Assembly: GCA_017165825.1 (NCBI GenBank)
Contig: CM029379.1
Coordinates: forward strand, 19,394,970-19,458,969
DNA: 64,000 nucleotides
Direction: 5' to 3'
Source of the DNA: Hepsetus odoe
Lineage: Eukaryota; Chordata; Actinopteri; Characiformes; Hepsetidae
Of this stretch, positions 1-12,705 are shown in pieces. The notes below the pieces were generated by a model. That model made no database searches and was not told the origin of the DNA. It saw only the letters and a list, made by a program, of their open reading frames with translations. How positions within the stretch are numbered: the stretch's first letter is position 1; the number at the start of each line of letters is the position of its first letter. The position numbers were made by a program, and so were the translations under genes.

Positions 1-225
1 TTCTCAAGGGCCTGACTGCTTGCATGGCTATAAATCCTCCACTATGGAGTCTCACTTCTGTATTACTCCCCAGTCAGATGAACAGAGCTGCTGCCCTGAC
101 TTAACAAGAGCCTAGGTGCCTTAACCCAAACAAAAAAGAGATTAACGTCCAAGTGTACTTTACAAAAGCCACAGAAACTGTAGTCAAAGAATAAATTATA
201 GTTGCTTTAGATTTGTGAAATTTGT

Positions 226-348
226 GAGGCAGTGGTGGCCTAGCAGTTGGGGACGAGGCCCCAGGATCGGACGGTCATGAGTTTGAATCCCAGACCAGTA
301 CGTTGCCCTGAGGTACCCTTGAGCAAGGTACCATTCCCATCACTATCC
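226..348 (+). mobile_element. tRNA-derived SINE, family A (head only)
   Basis: It begins with a Pol III A-box-like GGCAGTGGTGGCCTAG and continues to a B-box-like GTTTGAATCCC, then the family hallmark CCTGAGGTACCCTTGAGCAAGGTACC. The 3' half of the family consensus is missing, so this is a truncated copy. Confidence 0.85.
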
Positions 349-2030
349 AAACCGCCTCTGAGTCCATCACGAAGCTGCTTCAGGTGGGAATTTAAGATTC
401 TACTGTGTGTTTTAAAGTTGATTCACTGATGAGCAGATTTTTTTACCGCAAATCTCAAATTATACCGCAGTATTGGAGAAAACAATATGCATCATTACAT
501 TTTATGAAACTGTTTCTTTAAATGATAGAAAGCGGGGTTTGAATGGATCTTTATGGAGTTGACATTCGTGTGCATATAGAGAAAAGCAGACATGTGATAA
601 GGGCTTTTAATTTTGAAGAATGCAAAACCCCTCTAGCACAGTCAGTGTGAAGGGAAACATTGATTAAAATGTGCACCAAAAAATGCTAATATTGATTTTT
701 AAGAGCAAGTAATATAGCCTTTTGGATGCTGTTTCTATGTGATCTACAGCTTTAATACAAAATCTAAATGAAGATTAAGAGTTCAGGTACTTAACAGTAA
801 TACAGCATTATTTTTCTTTTTTAGCATAAAACCTCAGGCAAATCTGACTAGTGGTCAGCAAAGATGACTCTAGGACATCACAGCAGGCCGTTGAACTGCA
901 GCAATTAATATTAATTTGATTCCTTATCGCTCTTCGGTTCAGCTGAGAAAGTGGGAGATCTGAATACATCTAAATCTAATGAGTGGTATATGTATTAAAG
1001 GGTAACATCCACCCTTAAAATTGTGTACACGTTTTCCTTTACAGTTGATGTTTCATGAATAAGAGAGAGCACTTCTGAAGTCCTGAATCTATAACTACAA
1101 TATATGAAAAGTGTAGATGCAATAAACACAAGTAATAAGTTCATATTAAGCAAAAATGAACTACAATAAAAACTTTCCTTTGTTATTCAACAGAAAAACA
1201 AATGACTTTGAGACTTCCTCTATAAATTATACAGCACCCTCCTCAATGTTCAGTCCATGGCAAGGATGAAGAAAATAAGTTAAAAACAATGTCTTTCCAT
1301 GATGTAATACATGAGACAAGCAAAGCAGCATAAAAGTAAATATTTAATATTAGTTTGCTTTAAACTTTAAGGACACCTATCGGACCTAAAAAGATTAATT
1401 TATTCATCAATCAATCCATTATCTTAATCTTAATTGCCTCTCTCATTGGGCAAAAGATGGAGAAACACCCTTGGAAAGTCCACCTAGCAATCCCTGTGAT
1501 TAAAATGTAATTTTAGTCAGTATTGGCTCGACAGTGGTAAACAATACAAACACAAATGCTTGTATTTGAGTGACAAAAGCAGACCATATGAAATTTGCTC
1601 TGGGCAGACATAAAACACTCTGGATCTGGTATGCCATATGAAGGCTTTCGCAACATCCAAACCTATAGGCACTACACATAATAAAATCCACATTGCTATT
1701 GAAATGCAAATGTATTCCTGTTCCCTTCAGAGAGCTTTCTGAATTTCTGATGCCAAATGAAACCAACGGCTGAACAGAACAACTAAACAAGCTATGAAAT
1801 ATGCATCGTGCTAACCAGGCAAAATTAGGCAGACAAAAATAAGTCTTCACTTGCTATTCTGGGAAACTAGACAAACAGGCAAAGAGAAAAGCAAGAGTGG
1901 CACCGTACAGATGGAGTATTATAACTCCCAAAGCGGCCAGAAGGTAACTGGAGGCCTGTCATGACTGAGTCAACTTCAGAGATACCATCACTGTGCTCTT
2001 CACCAAGGCATGTGTTTGGTTCTAAATGCT

Positions 2031-2288
2031 GAAAGTGAAAGTGACTATTCTTGTCATCGTGAGTACACGTCACAACACACAGGGAACCACAACGAATTAC
2101 ACCTCTGCACTTAACCCATACACACAAACACGTGCAGCAGGGGGCAGCTACTGAAAGTGCCCAGGGAGCAGGGACAAGGACGATACCTTAATCAAGGGTA
2201 TCTCAGGGTAACCTCATTGCCTGGGATTCAAACCCCTGACCTTCTGATCCTGAGACCTAGTCCCTAAACACTAGGCCAGCGCTGCTGC
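2031..2288 (-). mobile_element. tRNA-derived SINE, family A (near full length)
   Basis: Read on the minus strand it has the tRNA-like head (right end, AGGCCAGCGC = A-box complement), the GAGCAAGGTACC-type body, the CTGCCCCCTGCTGCA block and the 3' tail ending in repeated ACTTTC. At about 258 bp it is close to the longest copies in the window. The body contains the CTCF-like core discussed in the findings (2133-2150). Confidence 0.85.
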
Positions 2289-4384
2289 TGATCGCTCAGT
2301 CTGTTAAGAGTTCAACAGGGTTATCATATATAAAACATTTAAAGACATCTTGGTAGTTACTGTGGAAACGGCACTCGTGCAACCTGCAAATATATCTGTT
2401 AATAGTTCTAATTTCTTACGTCAGGGCAAAAAGTATAATTCAGCTTTCCACAGTGCTCCATTAATCCTCCCTTAATTATAATTTCTCAGTGCCCTTGTAT
2501 ATTATCAATAATATAGAAACATACCAGCAAAAGCATCGGCTCTATAATTGAGCGACTGTGATTCGGATCCCTAGTGTTGCTGCAGACATCGGCGTCCAAG
2601 AGATCATAATTGGCCTCTCTCTCTCTGGGTCAGAAACAGCATCCAGCACCACCAATTATCCATAAAACACATGTTTTTCCCCCTCATACTGCAGGCTCCA
2701 GTTCCACATACTGGGGCATTTTGCTATAAACAATGTGGAAATATGTACAGCATATTTAAAGAGTTGCTTGAAAAAATGTTAACAATGATAAGGTCAATCT
2801 AAATCTTCATAGACTCTATTCTGTAACAATTTTGCATTATACACATGTATTGTAAGATCAATATGAAAATAAATTAAACTGTGGACTCTCATACAGTGTC
2901 AGCATCGAATATGAACCAGGCTGGATTTTTTAGAACAGACAGAAATGAATAGGCAACAAGAGCTCATGTGCATATATTGATGGGAAATACGTTCAAGGAT
3001 CAGGTGTTTTCTTCAATTCCGTTTAGATTCCCCAAAGTGAAGATGTCAGGTTAAAAACAATGGCATGCATTAAAATCTTTGGCTAGCTTTGTTGCGCAAG
3101 CCTTATTTTGGAGTCAGTATGGCTGGGGAACATCCCAGTATGCTGCAAAATAAATGGGGATTCTCTTTCTCTGTGAGTTAAGTGATGCTGTGAAGTGGTC
3201 AGAGTTGCTGAGGTTTTAGGAACCTGTGACACATGGTTTTGTCGGCCCACACGTTTGCAGGCTGTGACGCGCTTTTTCTCTTGCTGTGCCTGGTCGAGCT
3301 TCGAAGGCCAACGTAATGCAGAGCTTGCGCTGTCTGCAGAAAACACCCTGCAGCGCTGCTGACAGTAGGCCAAAGCTTTTTGCACAAAGACACAGGAGCC
3401 TTATCTGATACACAGACCCTTAAGGACAGTGCAAGAACACTGCATTCCTTCTGTGTTAAAGGGGCATGAAGACATCAGCAACCTTTCAGTGAGTGGTCTG
3501 GCCAAATACGGTGCCAATGTAGCTAAAATCACAGAACCTGCAAGGTCGGCAAGAGGTCAGACAAGAAGAGAAAGAAGACTATACGAGAGAGTGCTGACAG
3601 AAATAGCAGACAGCTGAACAAGCCTCAGAGAAAAGCCACACAGGATAAAAGCTACAAGATGGCATCACACTGACAACATTTTTACAGAGCAAAATAAACC
3701 CAAAGTGACATTTCCATGAACTGCATAACTTAAATCTGCCTGAATGCTGGACATAAATAAAGTAGAGAAAAACAATGAAAATGCAAAAACGACCTTGCAA
3801 TGAATTGTCTCAGTTCCCATAGTCTGAACTATGGCATCTGGGGGAAACTTGTACTTGAACCTTAAGAGCATCCAATGCAATCTTCAGGCTGAGTGCCTTT
3901 AATAGGGCCTGGACAAAGCTTAAGCAGACATCTGGTAAAGAGCATCTGAGGCAGTGAGTCTGCGGATGAGCTTGGAGGGTGACGTTTCTGTCTGCAGAAC
4001 TGCTTAGCCAACACAGCTGAACTAGTTTAGTTATGAACCTGACTGAAATCATGACTGAACTAATAATATTTGGCAACCCCTAAGAAACATCTGTATTAGT
4101 GCATATTAAATCAGTTGACGTTGTGCCTAAAGAAACTGAAAATGTTGTACACCTGTAAACTCATACCCTTTAGAAATGCTATTTAAATTGAATTTGATTT
4201 CACATTAGGAATACATGCAAAGTCATTTCAGGCATATTGCAATATCATAAGCAACTGCATCAGGCTTGATGTGTGTACTGATATCAGGGATTTTAAACCC
4301 CCAAAAACCCCAAAGCTATTATGCATCACTTTGATACTCTTTACTTTTAAATATGTTGTAATAAAGGTCCAAGGCTTGTTTCCC

Positions 4385-4605
4385 AGCTGGGGCTTTCTTG
4401 GTCCTTTGTGGTGAGTGCATGTTCTCCCCGCGTCTGCACAGCTTTTCACAAGAAGCTCCGGTTCCACAGTTTAAAGACATGCATATCAGGTGGAGTGGAT
4501 GCTAAATTGCCCCTTGGCAACCTGTGCAGGGTTGTTTCTCTTCCTTTTGCTCCAGCACTGATCACCCAACCCAGCTTAGGAAACGCATGATAATGGATGG
4601 AGGGG
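4385..4605 (+). repeat. Dispersed fish repeat, family C (LINE-tail/SINE-like)
   Basis: It contains the recurrent phrase seen across fish genomes: TGCATGTTCTCCCCGCGTCTG, AAAGACATGC, GCTAAATTGCC, CACCCAACCC and GATAATGGATGGA. The same block recurs at 9,395 and, in part, at 12,586. I place it as the 3' portion of a non-LTR element or core-SINE; the exact family needs a library search. Confidence 0.65.
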
Positions 4606-4694
4606 TATTTTAACATGTTTCCTTTTAAAAACTTGACTGACTTAAAGTAGTGCTGTTTAAAAAAAAACACTACCAAATTAGCTCTTTTAATAAG

Positions 4695-5025
4695 TAATGT
4701 CTTGAGCCACCAGTTTTTCTTTTTTTCATTTCTTCATGTTTTGCTTCCAAAGAGCCAGACTTTTGTACTTTTATTGGATTGTTAAGGAAAAGTTCTCCAG
4801 GCTTCCTGAAGGACAAAAATTTTGGTTCTCATTTTCAGTCCAGTCTCTTTACCTGACCAGTTTCAGAGGATTGTTTCTGGCTTGTTAAGCTGCACAGTGA
4901 CCAACGTATGAGTCATTCGAGCTGAACAAAGCCGTCTAACTGAAGTCATGAAGCAGTAAAAAAACTGGTGCAGATTTGCTCCATTTTCTTTATTTTAATC
5001 TACTCAATATGGCAAAAATAAGACA
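4695..5025 (+). mobile_element. Decayed Tc1-like DNA transposon fragment
   Basis: Segments such as GAGCCAGACTTTTGTA, AGTTCTCCAGGCTTCCTGAAGG and GTCATGAAGCAGT are shared with 35,810-35,900 and 36,820-36,850, which lie inside an element bounded by CAGTAC..TTGGCAAAAGTC-type ends. The terminal repeats themselves are not intact here and there is no reading frame. Confidence 0.55.
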
Positions 5026-5173
5026 GCCTGGCAGGCGTTACATAAATATATTTGCAGGAACAAGGTGATCATCTAGCAACTCAGAATCATTATTGTTTTC
5101 AAGATGGCAAAAGCAAAATGAATCATTAACAAGAACACCAACATAAAATAACAACCCCGAACTCTCTACTCAC

Positions 5174-5877
5174 TGCTGTTTGTGAGTGAGCTCCTGCTCC
5201 TTGTTGACTAAATCTTGCTTGAGGCTGGCCAGCATCTCCACGGACACATCCACCTGACGCGAAAGCTCTGAAGCTTTGTCCTCCAGCTCCTGCTTCTCCT
5301 GGCTCAGCCTTTCACTTTCAATCTTGGCCTTCTCCAGCTCTGAACTCTTGCGCTCCAGCTCAGCCTGCAGACGACCAACTCGTGCTGCGATCTTCTGCTC
5401 AACCTCCTCCGACAGCTTCTCCAGTCTCTCGTCCAGCTCTAAGCGCTCAAAAGCCCTGGCTTTTAACCTTGCCAGGCCCTCCTCATATGCAGCCTCCACT
5501 GCACTCGCCGCCACGTTGGCTGCCACAGCCACGGCGTTGTTGGCATTCCCAGCATCCGCAGAGCTCATGGCTTTCTTTACCAGGATCTCACCCAGTGGGA
5601 ACTCCACATTGGGAAGATATCGGGCAGCAGAGGAGGAAGATTCGTCACCTGAGCAGGGAAGCTCTCGGTAGGGAAAGCGGGACTCTGCAGCCAGGGCACT
5701 GTCGGCCACCAAGGGGAGCAGTGCGGCAGCGTCACACACACTGTTGGACTTGGACAGCACGTAGAGGGTCTCGTAGGTGTGGTTGTACTCAAGGTGAGCG
5801 CGCAGTGAAGACAGGCTCCGGAAGCGCTTGTGCTCCCCACAACGAGGACAGCGATAGGGCAGGTCCAGAGAGGCCAT
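5174..5877 (-). CDS. fbxo41: F-box only protein 41, first coding exon (partial gene)
   Basis: The exon encodes about 235 residues beginning MASLDLPYRCPRCGEHKRFR. I recognise this as the N terminus of FBXO41, a brain-enriched F-box protein that acts as the substrate-recognition subunit of an SCF (SKP1-CUL1) ubiquitin ligase. Visible parts are a C2H2-like finger (Cys10, Cys13, His28, His33), an alanine/serine-rich linker (about 50-130), and a long charged coiled coil from about 131 to the exon end (AYEEGLARLK ... SRQVDVSVEMLASLKQDL). The ATG at 5,877 matches the human start. An in-frame 28-codon extension upstream exists but resembles 5' UTR. The exon ends in phase 2 at the donor GTGAGT (5,173-5,168). 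The F-box and LRR-like C terminus are absent and should lie left of position 1. The polyalanine tracts of human FBXO41 are much shorter here. Confidence 0.92.
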
Positions 5878-8800
5878 GCCGCGTTTCCGCGGCCAGCCGG
5901 CAGGAAAGAGGGACAGGGTCAGGCTCAGGCTGCCAGGTGCCGCCCCAGGGTAGCCGAGCATTCACAGCACCAAAGAGCTCGACTCATCTTGGGTTTGCAT
6001 AAGTCACCATGAGTTAGGGCAGAGTTCAACCACATCTTGTGAGATTAATATACATTCTGATTCAGAAGTTGACAAATGCACTTTGCCTGGGCGTGGTTTT
6101 CTTTCTTCTTATGTGTGCTGTTCAGCCACAACTTTCAGTCCTGGAAGACATAAATAACAAAAACAGAAGGTCAATATTAACCGCTAACTGTAATGGCCTT
6201 AGAACTGCTATGAGAAAAAAACCTTTTACATGGTATTCAAAATGACTTTCATGCTGTTTACCAAATTCACACTTGCTGCTGACTAAAATTCTAAAAATGA
6301 ATGGCTAAATACGAAGTCTAGGTTTCAAATAAAACATAAAATTGATAAAGTTTGTTGTGTTTGTAACATTTAACTCTCTGTGATCAATAGAGTCAAAGGC
6401 TCTTTGCTCAAGACCGCCAAAAATCTCAGCGAGCAGCTCACTGGAGACATATTAAGCATTGCAATGTAACACATTACATACATCATTTCAATTTAACCAA
6501 GCATCTAATTCCATAAGAAAATGACAGTAAAAAGAAGGACAGAGAGACTGAGACTGTTGGTAAACCATCTGTCATCAGTTTCATCTGGAACATGACTGCA
6601 TTCAGCCTCCGCCCCTTACTGCACTTACTGTAATGAAACCAGTTAAGAGGACTTTAAGAGACATTCTCTGTTAAAATTCCCTTTTATAGTATAGATTACA
6701 TAAACCCCAGACAGCTTAATGGAGTTAGCAGTCTGATCCAGAGAAAGCGTGGAGCTGACCATTACACCGCTAACAGCACACAGTTAAGAGCAAGACATGC
6801 TGGAGGACATCGTCCATTTAAAGCGGACACTATCTCACTTCAGCTCTATTCTCCTATACTCTTGCTCCTTTTCTCTACGTTAGTCTGTAAGATTGACCAA
6901 ACTCCCCGTTAGCGGATATACAAGCTTTTCTCATTGAGTAGACAGGGTTGCGCTGGTCTGAGCGGGCTCTCGGGAACTTTGGCACAGTTTAATCACTCTC
7001 CCCTTTTTCCATCCATGCCACTTAAAAAAAGGTTCTAGATGTTCTAATATAGCCTCATCTCTGACCTCAGCCTACTAACCCATGAACCAGGATGCGAGGA
7101 TGTCAATCAATATAAATGATTAATGTGAACATTTGATTGGAAAAAAATACTGATTATAGTTTGTTTTGTTTTTGCAATTGGCAAGAAACAGCCTGATATA
7201 CACACACATGTATATCTATTTTTGCCACATAGCGATTTTGTTCTTTTTTATTTTCTGGTCAAGCTCTCCATTAATTTATATATATTTTTAATTATGTCTG
7301 TTTTCTCTGTCGGACCTCTCTAGAAACTTTCACTCAATTGAGCTTCAGAATTATGGTCAGATTACTAATAAAACCATCAGGCCAGGGTTGGATGAACTGA
7401 TAAAAACGTTCATGATTTTTATTTTTGGGACATCTGATGAGTTGGAGAAAGAACGGATAAAGAAGAAACAGTAGTGTCACAAAAAATAAGGATAAAATGT
7501 TTTTCATCAGCATCTTACAGAATGCATTGCACTAAATCCAGCTGAACAGGACTAATAATCCTCTCTTTGGAATCAAACAGGCAGTTGGTCAGTACTCTCA
7601 CTACACAGCATGAAAAGGATATGTGATGTAATTTATCACAATAAATATCCTCACATTACCCGGGCACTGGCAGCAACACTATTTGCAAGTCGGTCTGATT
7701 AAAACTAATGAATACTTCTGTACACATAGCACTAGCTGTCAGTCAGCGAGGCATCAAAATTAGAAAAGAGCAAGTTGTAGTAATGGAACCTAACAGCTTA
7801 TAGCACCATCTGCCAACCCAAACTAGATGCTGAGCACCCAGCAAGCTTGGCAGCAAGTGGGCTGCATCCAGAGGTATCCGAGTGTGCAATTAGTCTCGGA
7901 GTGACGTCTCCCCTCCCAAATTCAATTAACCCAGCATGACAGTTACTGTCTTACAGAAATCAATAAATCTAATTAATGAGGTGTGCGCCTATATACCGAT
8001 GCGGTGTCATGTGAGCGAAGGCCATTCTCAGCAGAGCAATGAAGTTAGCAGGAGTGTAGGACTGTACAAGCTCTATCAGGGAAGCTTGCAGGAGGAGTAG
8101 TGTGGCGAGTTAGTGCTGAGAATAGACAGATGTGAGTTAAACAAATTCACTTCAGCAAACTTGACATGCACGATTTAAGCCCTGCTGAAGTGGGACGCAT
8201 TAGCTTAATCAGACTGGCTCTGCAATTAAGATAAATGCAACTGATCTCACAGCCTTGAAGAAATGTCAAAAATACCATGCAAATCCTTTTGCAAATGAGG
8301 AAAAAATAAGACCGTTCTATCAGCATTATCTTTTTTCATAGCTTCCGTATTACACGACTAAACACCAGTCATCAGATGGTATTAAAATTAACTTTGGAAC
8401 TAATGTTTAGCCTCAATCAGAGCTGTAAATCAAATATAATGAGTCGGTTAACTTGTCCAAGTGTCTCAGTTCTGGCTACTGGTCACTGAGAAAAGCCTTT
8501 ACCAAATTGTATGCCGGCTGGAGAGACAGGAAACGGTATTTCCTCTGCACATCCATAGAGTTTTTAGTTTCCTCTATAATTACTGGGAAAGTCTACTAAT
8601 TGCAACAATTACAGCAATTATTTTAAGCAAAATATGCAGCGTCAGTCAGTAGGTCATACTCTGTCTTTTCCAAACACCTTAAACCACGGCCTAGTTTTCA
8701 AACTTTGGCTTAATCCATTTTTCAGCACCTCTCAGTCACGTAGCACCTTAACATGGGAAGCAAAATGAGGGCATGTGGGAAAAGCAACAGGCTAAGGCTA

Positions 8801-9394
8801 GTCAACGTGCAGTCAATAGGTTTAAACACCTGTGACAACATCCCTTCCTTTGCTGCTCTACTTTTCCACTAAGAACATAATCCAGATGTGGGAAACACTG
8901 CAGTAAATATTAGTTTGCATTCAGTCACAAAAGGCGCAGTGAGATACCGATGTTAGATGAATAAATCTAAATCACATATGAAGCACATCGGTAATGAGAT
9001 TATTTTTATCATTAATATGATAAATGAGACATTTCTGATCATTTTCTGATATTGTCAGTACATACGTGTTTCATTACAAATATAGCCAATAGTAATGGGC
9101 TATAATACTATAATAGTAATTAATTGCATTACAATGTGTGAAACACTGATTAAAACCATGTGTAGTCATATTTTCTGGTTTTTCTTTCTTTAATTTGCCA
9201 CAACTGGTGGTGCCAGGTAGCATCAGATGTCATCTAATATTTACAGCGGGACTCTGCGTATTATGAAAAATTGCCCACAGTAGCAAATGGAAAATAAGTG
9301 CCTTTGTCGGTGATATGGCTGGGAGCAGGTTGGTGCCCTTGCTATATGTCACATACTTGTTCAAATCAGGGGTGCAGTGAGTAGCGCTGAGAAG

Positions 9395-9577
9395 GGCCTG
9401 GGTTTGATTCCCAGACGGGACTGTCCAGGTCTTTTCTGTGTGTAGTTTGCATGTTCTCCCAGTGTCTGCATGGGTCTCCTCAGGGAGTTCCGGTTTCCTT
9501 CCACCCTCCAAAGACATGTACGGCAGGTGGACTGGAGATGCTAAATTGCCCGTAAGTGTGTGTGATTGTCTGTGTGT
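9395..9577 (+). repeat. Family C repeat, left part, interrupted by a SINE
   Basis: Contains GTTTGCATGTTCTCCCAG, the CCAAAGACATGTACGGCAGG motif and GCTAAATTGCCCGTAAGTG. It breaks off at a SINE inserted in the opposite orientation, and the missing end resumes at 9,812 (TGTGATGGACTGGCGAAGG). Confidence 0.7.
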
Positions 9578-9811
9578 GAAAGTGAAAGTGACTACCCTTG
9601 TCATTGTGAAACGCAGCACAACACAACGAAATTCAACCTCTGCGTTTCACCCATACACACACGTGCAGCAGGGGGCAGCTATTGAAAGTGCCCGGGAAGC
9701 AGTGATGGGGATGGTACCTTGCTCAAGGGTACCTCAACCTACTGGTGAGAGAATCAAACCCACAATCTTCCGATCCAGGGCAACTCCCTAACCACTAGGC
9801 CAGCGCTGCCC
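9578..9811 (-). mobile_element. tRNA-derived SINE, family A, inserted into a family C repeat
   Basis: Near full length on the minus strand: (ACTTTC) tail complement GAAAGTGAAAGTGAC on the left, CTCF-like core at 9,664-9,681, and tRNA-like head ending CACTAGGCCAGCGCTGCC on the right. It splits the flanking repeat, so it is the younger insertion. Confidence 0.88.
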
Positions 9812-9905
9812 TGTGATGGACTGGCGAAGGCTGGGTAGACTCTAGCGCCCCCCGAGACCCTAATTAGGACAAGCGGCTATGAAAATGAGTGACGGAGTGA
9901 GTGAC
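9812..9905 (+). repeat. Family C repeat, right part
   Basis: It resumes the repeat interrupted at 9,577: CTGTGATGGACTGGCGAAGG, then CTCTAGCGCCCCCC, GACCCTAATTAGGAC and AAGCGGCTATGAAAATGAG, the usual 3' end of this dispersed fish repeat. Confidence 0.7.
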
Positions 9906-11655
9906 TGAGTGACTATCTATAAAATCTGTTGGCTTAAGAAGCTGTCAGGTGTCATAAACACACCACGTCTGAAGCTAGACTGTAGATGCATTGCTCTTTA
10001 GTGACCTCACCATCATACTTAGTCATACAGGCAAAGCGGTCATCCACCCAGCACTGCAAGTTCACTGATGCATATTTACTTTAGACCCAGACACCTTCAC
10101 TCAATAGAGAAGTACAGCACAAGATGTAAACCCTCAGTGAACATGTACAAAAGATCACATGTCACACACTACCGTCATACTCATGAAAACCTTTATGTAA
10201 CCAAAAATGTCTGTGTCAGTACCCCACAACTCATTATATCAGATTTGCTTCTGGCTGTTGATCTGAGAGCTTTGCTGTTCCTCCCAAAAGGGCGGCTTCA
10301 GATTCGGCCAGGAGCAGCAGAGCATGGTCTCCGGGAACAATCCCCATTCTGGTGGTCGATATCCCATCAAAGAGTGTATGAGAGGGGAGCTAACAGATGA
10401 ATCGCCTTTCCAAAAGGAAAAGAAGAGAAGAGAGTAAATGAGAGAGTCTGAAAACACTCTTTCACACACGGCTCTAAACCAAGGCCACATCTGCTGCTAC
10501 TGGCACCCGGCTTAAGGTCTGGTTGCCATGGAAACGTTTCCTCTCCCACACAAATACATAAACGGGATCTTAATTCCGAGCTGTGCTGCTTGAAGTATTT
10601 CTTGGGATGGACAGAAGCACCTCTTAGAAGGGAAGGGGGAAAAGTGGCGTATTGCTCCTGTCTAAACTGCTGCGACCTCCGTCCATGAGATTTCATGGGT
10701 TTAGAGGCAAAGCACTATTAACGTACCTGTTAATTAACTATTAATTAAATGCTATGGAAAAAAAGCCCATTCAGGAACGCAATGCTGTTTTGACTATCAA
10801 AAAACATACAGTTCTAATAATTTCCTGAATACAGGGCCTTGCAAGACTGACAAATGAAGATATTTCTCAGGCATCATGCCTGAGAATGAGAGAATTCACA
10901 TCTTCAGTTGAGGTGTGTGGGCTAACGTAAAAAAAAAAAAAGCTGCAATCCTGCTTACAATAGTTTTATTTAACCAGACCAAATAACACTGACTAAAATT
11001 AGTTTATCTGAAATGTTAAATTCTTCACAAAGGCACTGGTTACATATTCAGTTGTGTTTACTGATTCTCAGCATGCCTTAACATGGCCCAGTGGTAGAAC
11101 AGCAATTTATAATTTGCTGTCATTTGCTTTGCTTTTTATTTTTTATCTGACCCTATTGTGCCATAGCAAATCTTCACGTACCCCCTTAACACCCCCATCT
11201 CCCTGCAAGGCCTCCAAGACCTTATCAGAGTAAACACAATCTGATGCCAGAATTAGATTTTTTGTCTTGCGGTCTTCGTCAACAATGGCTTTAGATTACG
11301 GCCTGCACTTTCAGGGCTCGCTGGATAAGAGAGGTGACAAAGTGAGGCATGACTGAGAGCAGATCAGTTACCAGAGGAGGTGGCAAAAACCTCAACGTGG
11401 AACGAAACCGATCGCCATGCTTAGAAGATCTGGGGCGGGGAAAGTGTCCCATGTGAAGCTGGCTCGCTGTAGGCATGCACGTGACCACTGTGGAGCTTGA
11501 TAAATGGACAGTGAATGCAAACCTGTGCTTTCTGAAGATGGACGGCTGCCGTTGCCACGGATACAGGCTGGCTGAGATGCGCAGCAAGGACAGGATCTGC
11601 AGATTTGATGAGTCATCTGTGAGAGGTTATGAGGTGATGCGGTATAGAGGTGCAG

Positions 11656-11688
11656 AAAGAGAGAGAGAGAGAGAGGGAGAAAGAGAGA
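11656..11688. repeat. GA-rich microsatellite
   Basis: An interrupted (GA)n run, AAAGAGAGAGAGAG and onward. Simple sequence only. Confidence 0.9.
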
Positions 11689-12458
11689 CAAATGAAGGAT
11701 TGAAGCAGGGTGTCAGCGGACACCGGATGAAAAGGAAGGACACGAGGAGGAAAAGAGTAAATGAAGATGGCAAACACTGGCTATCGTTTACGAGGCGCTG
11801 ATCAGTCGCACACAATGCATACACAGTAAGTCGTTCACATCGAGATTTGATAACTGCAAGGCTCTTACCCTCGTTCCCCCAGCTATTTCTGTCTTTGAAT
11901 CACACATTTAGCCCAGTGAGCTGGTTATGAAGGCATCGTGTACTGTGATGCTACTGTTTAATTGGAACACTGGGGACATGAAGGTAGGCTTCACATGGAG
12001 TCAGTCTATCACAGCTGTCTCTGTAAAGAGATGTGAGCTCTACTTCTGTGGAAGCCCAGCCACAGACCAGGAGAGAGCTGGTGTGGCACAGAGAGGAGAA
12101 GGTGCAAGGGTTTTTCCCCCACGCCCCCCGAAAACTTTACAGGTAAACATTACAGGGCATGCTGGGAGATGCCACTCCAATTCTGAATGCCTTTGCTTTC
12201 ACAGCTACACAAAGAAACATAGGAGCGAGTATTTCTCCTCCTGTTGCTGTGATGTAGGGAAAGAAAAAAATTATTTTCATATTTTAATTGCAAGTCATTT
12301 TATTTAATTTTATATTGCACTGCAAGCAATGCACACCATACATAATTAGCAAAATATATCAATAATTTGCGTAGGTATGGTGGTATAGAGGAAGCACAAT
12401 TCTACAGTACACAGGCTAGAAGATAAGAAACTTAAGTCCACAACAATACAATAATAAC

Positions 12459-12705
12459 AGCGGCGGTGGCCTAGTGGTTAGGGCGTTAGCCGCATGATCA
12501 GAGGATCGGGGGTTCAAACCCCTTCCCAATAGGTTGCCCTAAGGTACCCATGGTTGAGCAGGGTGTCGTCCCCGTCACGCTCCTCCTCCCTGTGATGGGC
12601 TGACGACCTGTCCAGGTTGTGTCCCTGTCCTTTGCCCTGTGTGAGCTGGGATGAACTCCAGCACCCCACCCCCCCACCCTGCTTGGGACAAGTGGCAGAA
12701 GATGA
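12459..12705 (+). mobile_element. Chimeric SINE: family A head joined to family C tail
   Basis: The first 130 bp is a good tRNA-like head (GGCGGTGGCCTAGTGGTTAG, B-box GGGGTTCAAACCCC, then the AGGTTGCCCTAAGGTACCC hallmark). At about 12,586 it switches to CTGTGATGGGCTGACGACC and AGCTGGGATGAACTCCAGC, which belong to the family C 3' end rather than to the usual family A body. Confidence 0.7.

Larger units (their letters stand above)
1..5173 (-). other. fbxo41: fbxo41 intron downstream of the first coding exon (partial)
   Basis: This stretch follows the GTGAGT donor that ends the fbxo41 coding exon, so on the minus strand it reads as intron running off the left edge. I looked for the next expected exon (human continues with EVVQIDQFLKE) and did not recognise it, so the F-box and leucine-rich part of the gene is inferred to lie outside. 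The stretch holds two SINE copies, one L2-tail-like repeat and one Tc1-like fragment, listed separately. The rest is AT-rich unique DNA with no exon I can support. Confidence 0.6.

Noticed and set aside
5276..6002. Plus-strand frames opposite the fbxo41 exon (131 and 206 residues)
   Set aside because: Shadow frames of the minus-strand coiled-coil exon; composition is serine/arginine-rich with no recognisable family.
12459..12520. Possible tRNA genes (good A- and B-boxes in many places)
   Set aside because: The boxes belong to SINE heads. No cloverleaf with proper acceptor stem and anticodon loop could be drawn, and the same sequence recurs throughout the window.
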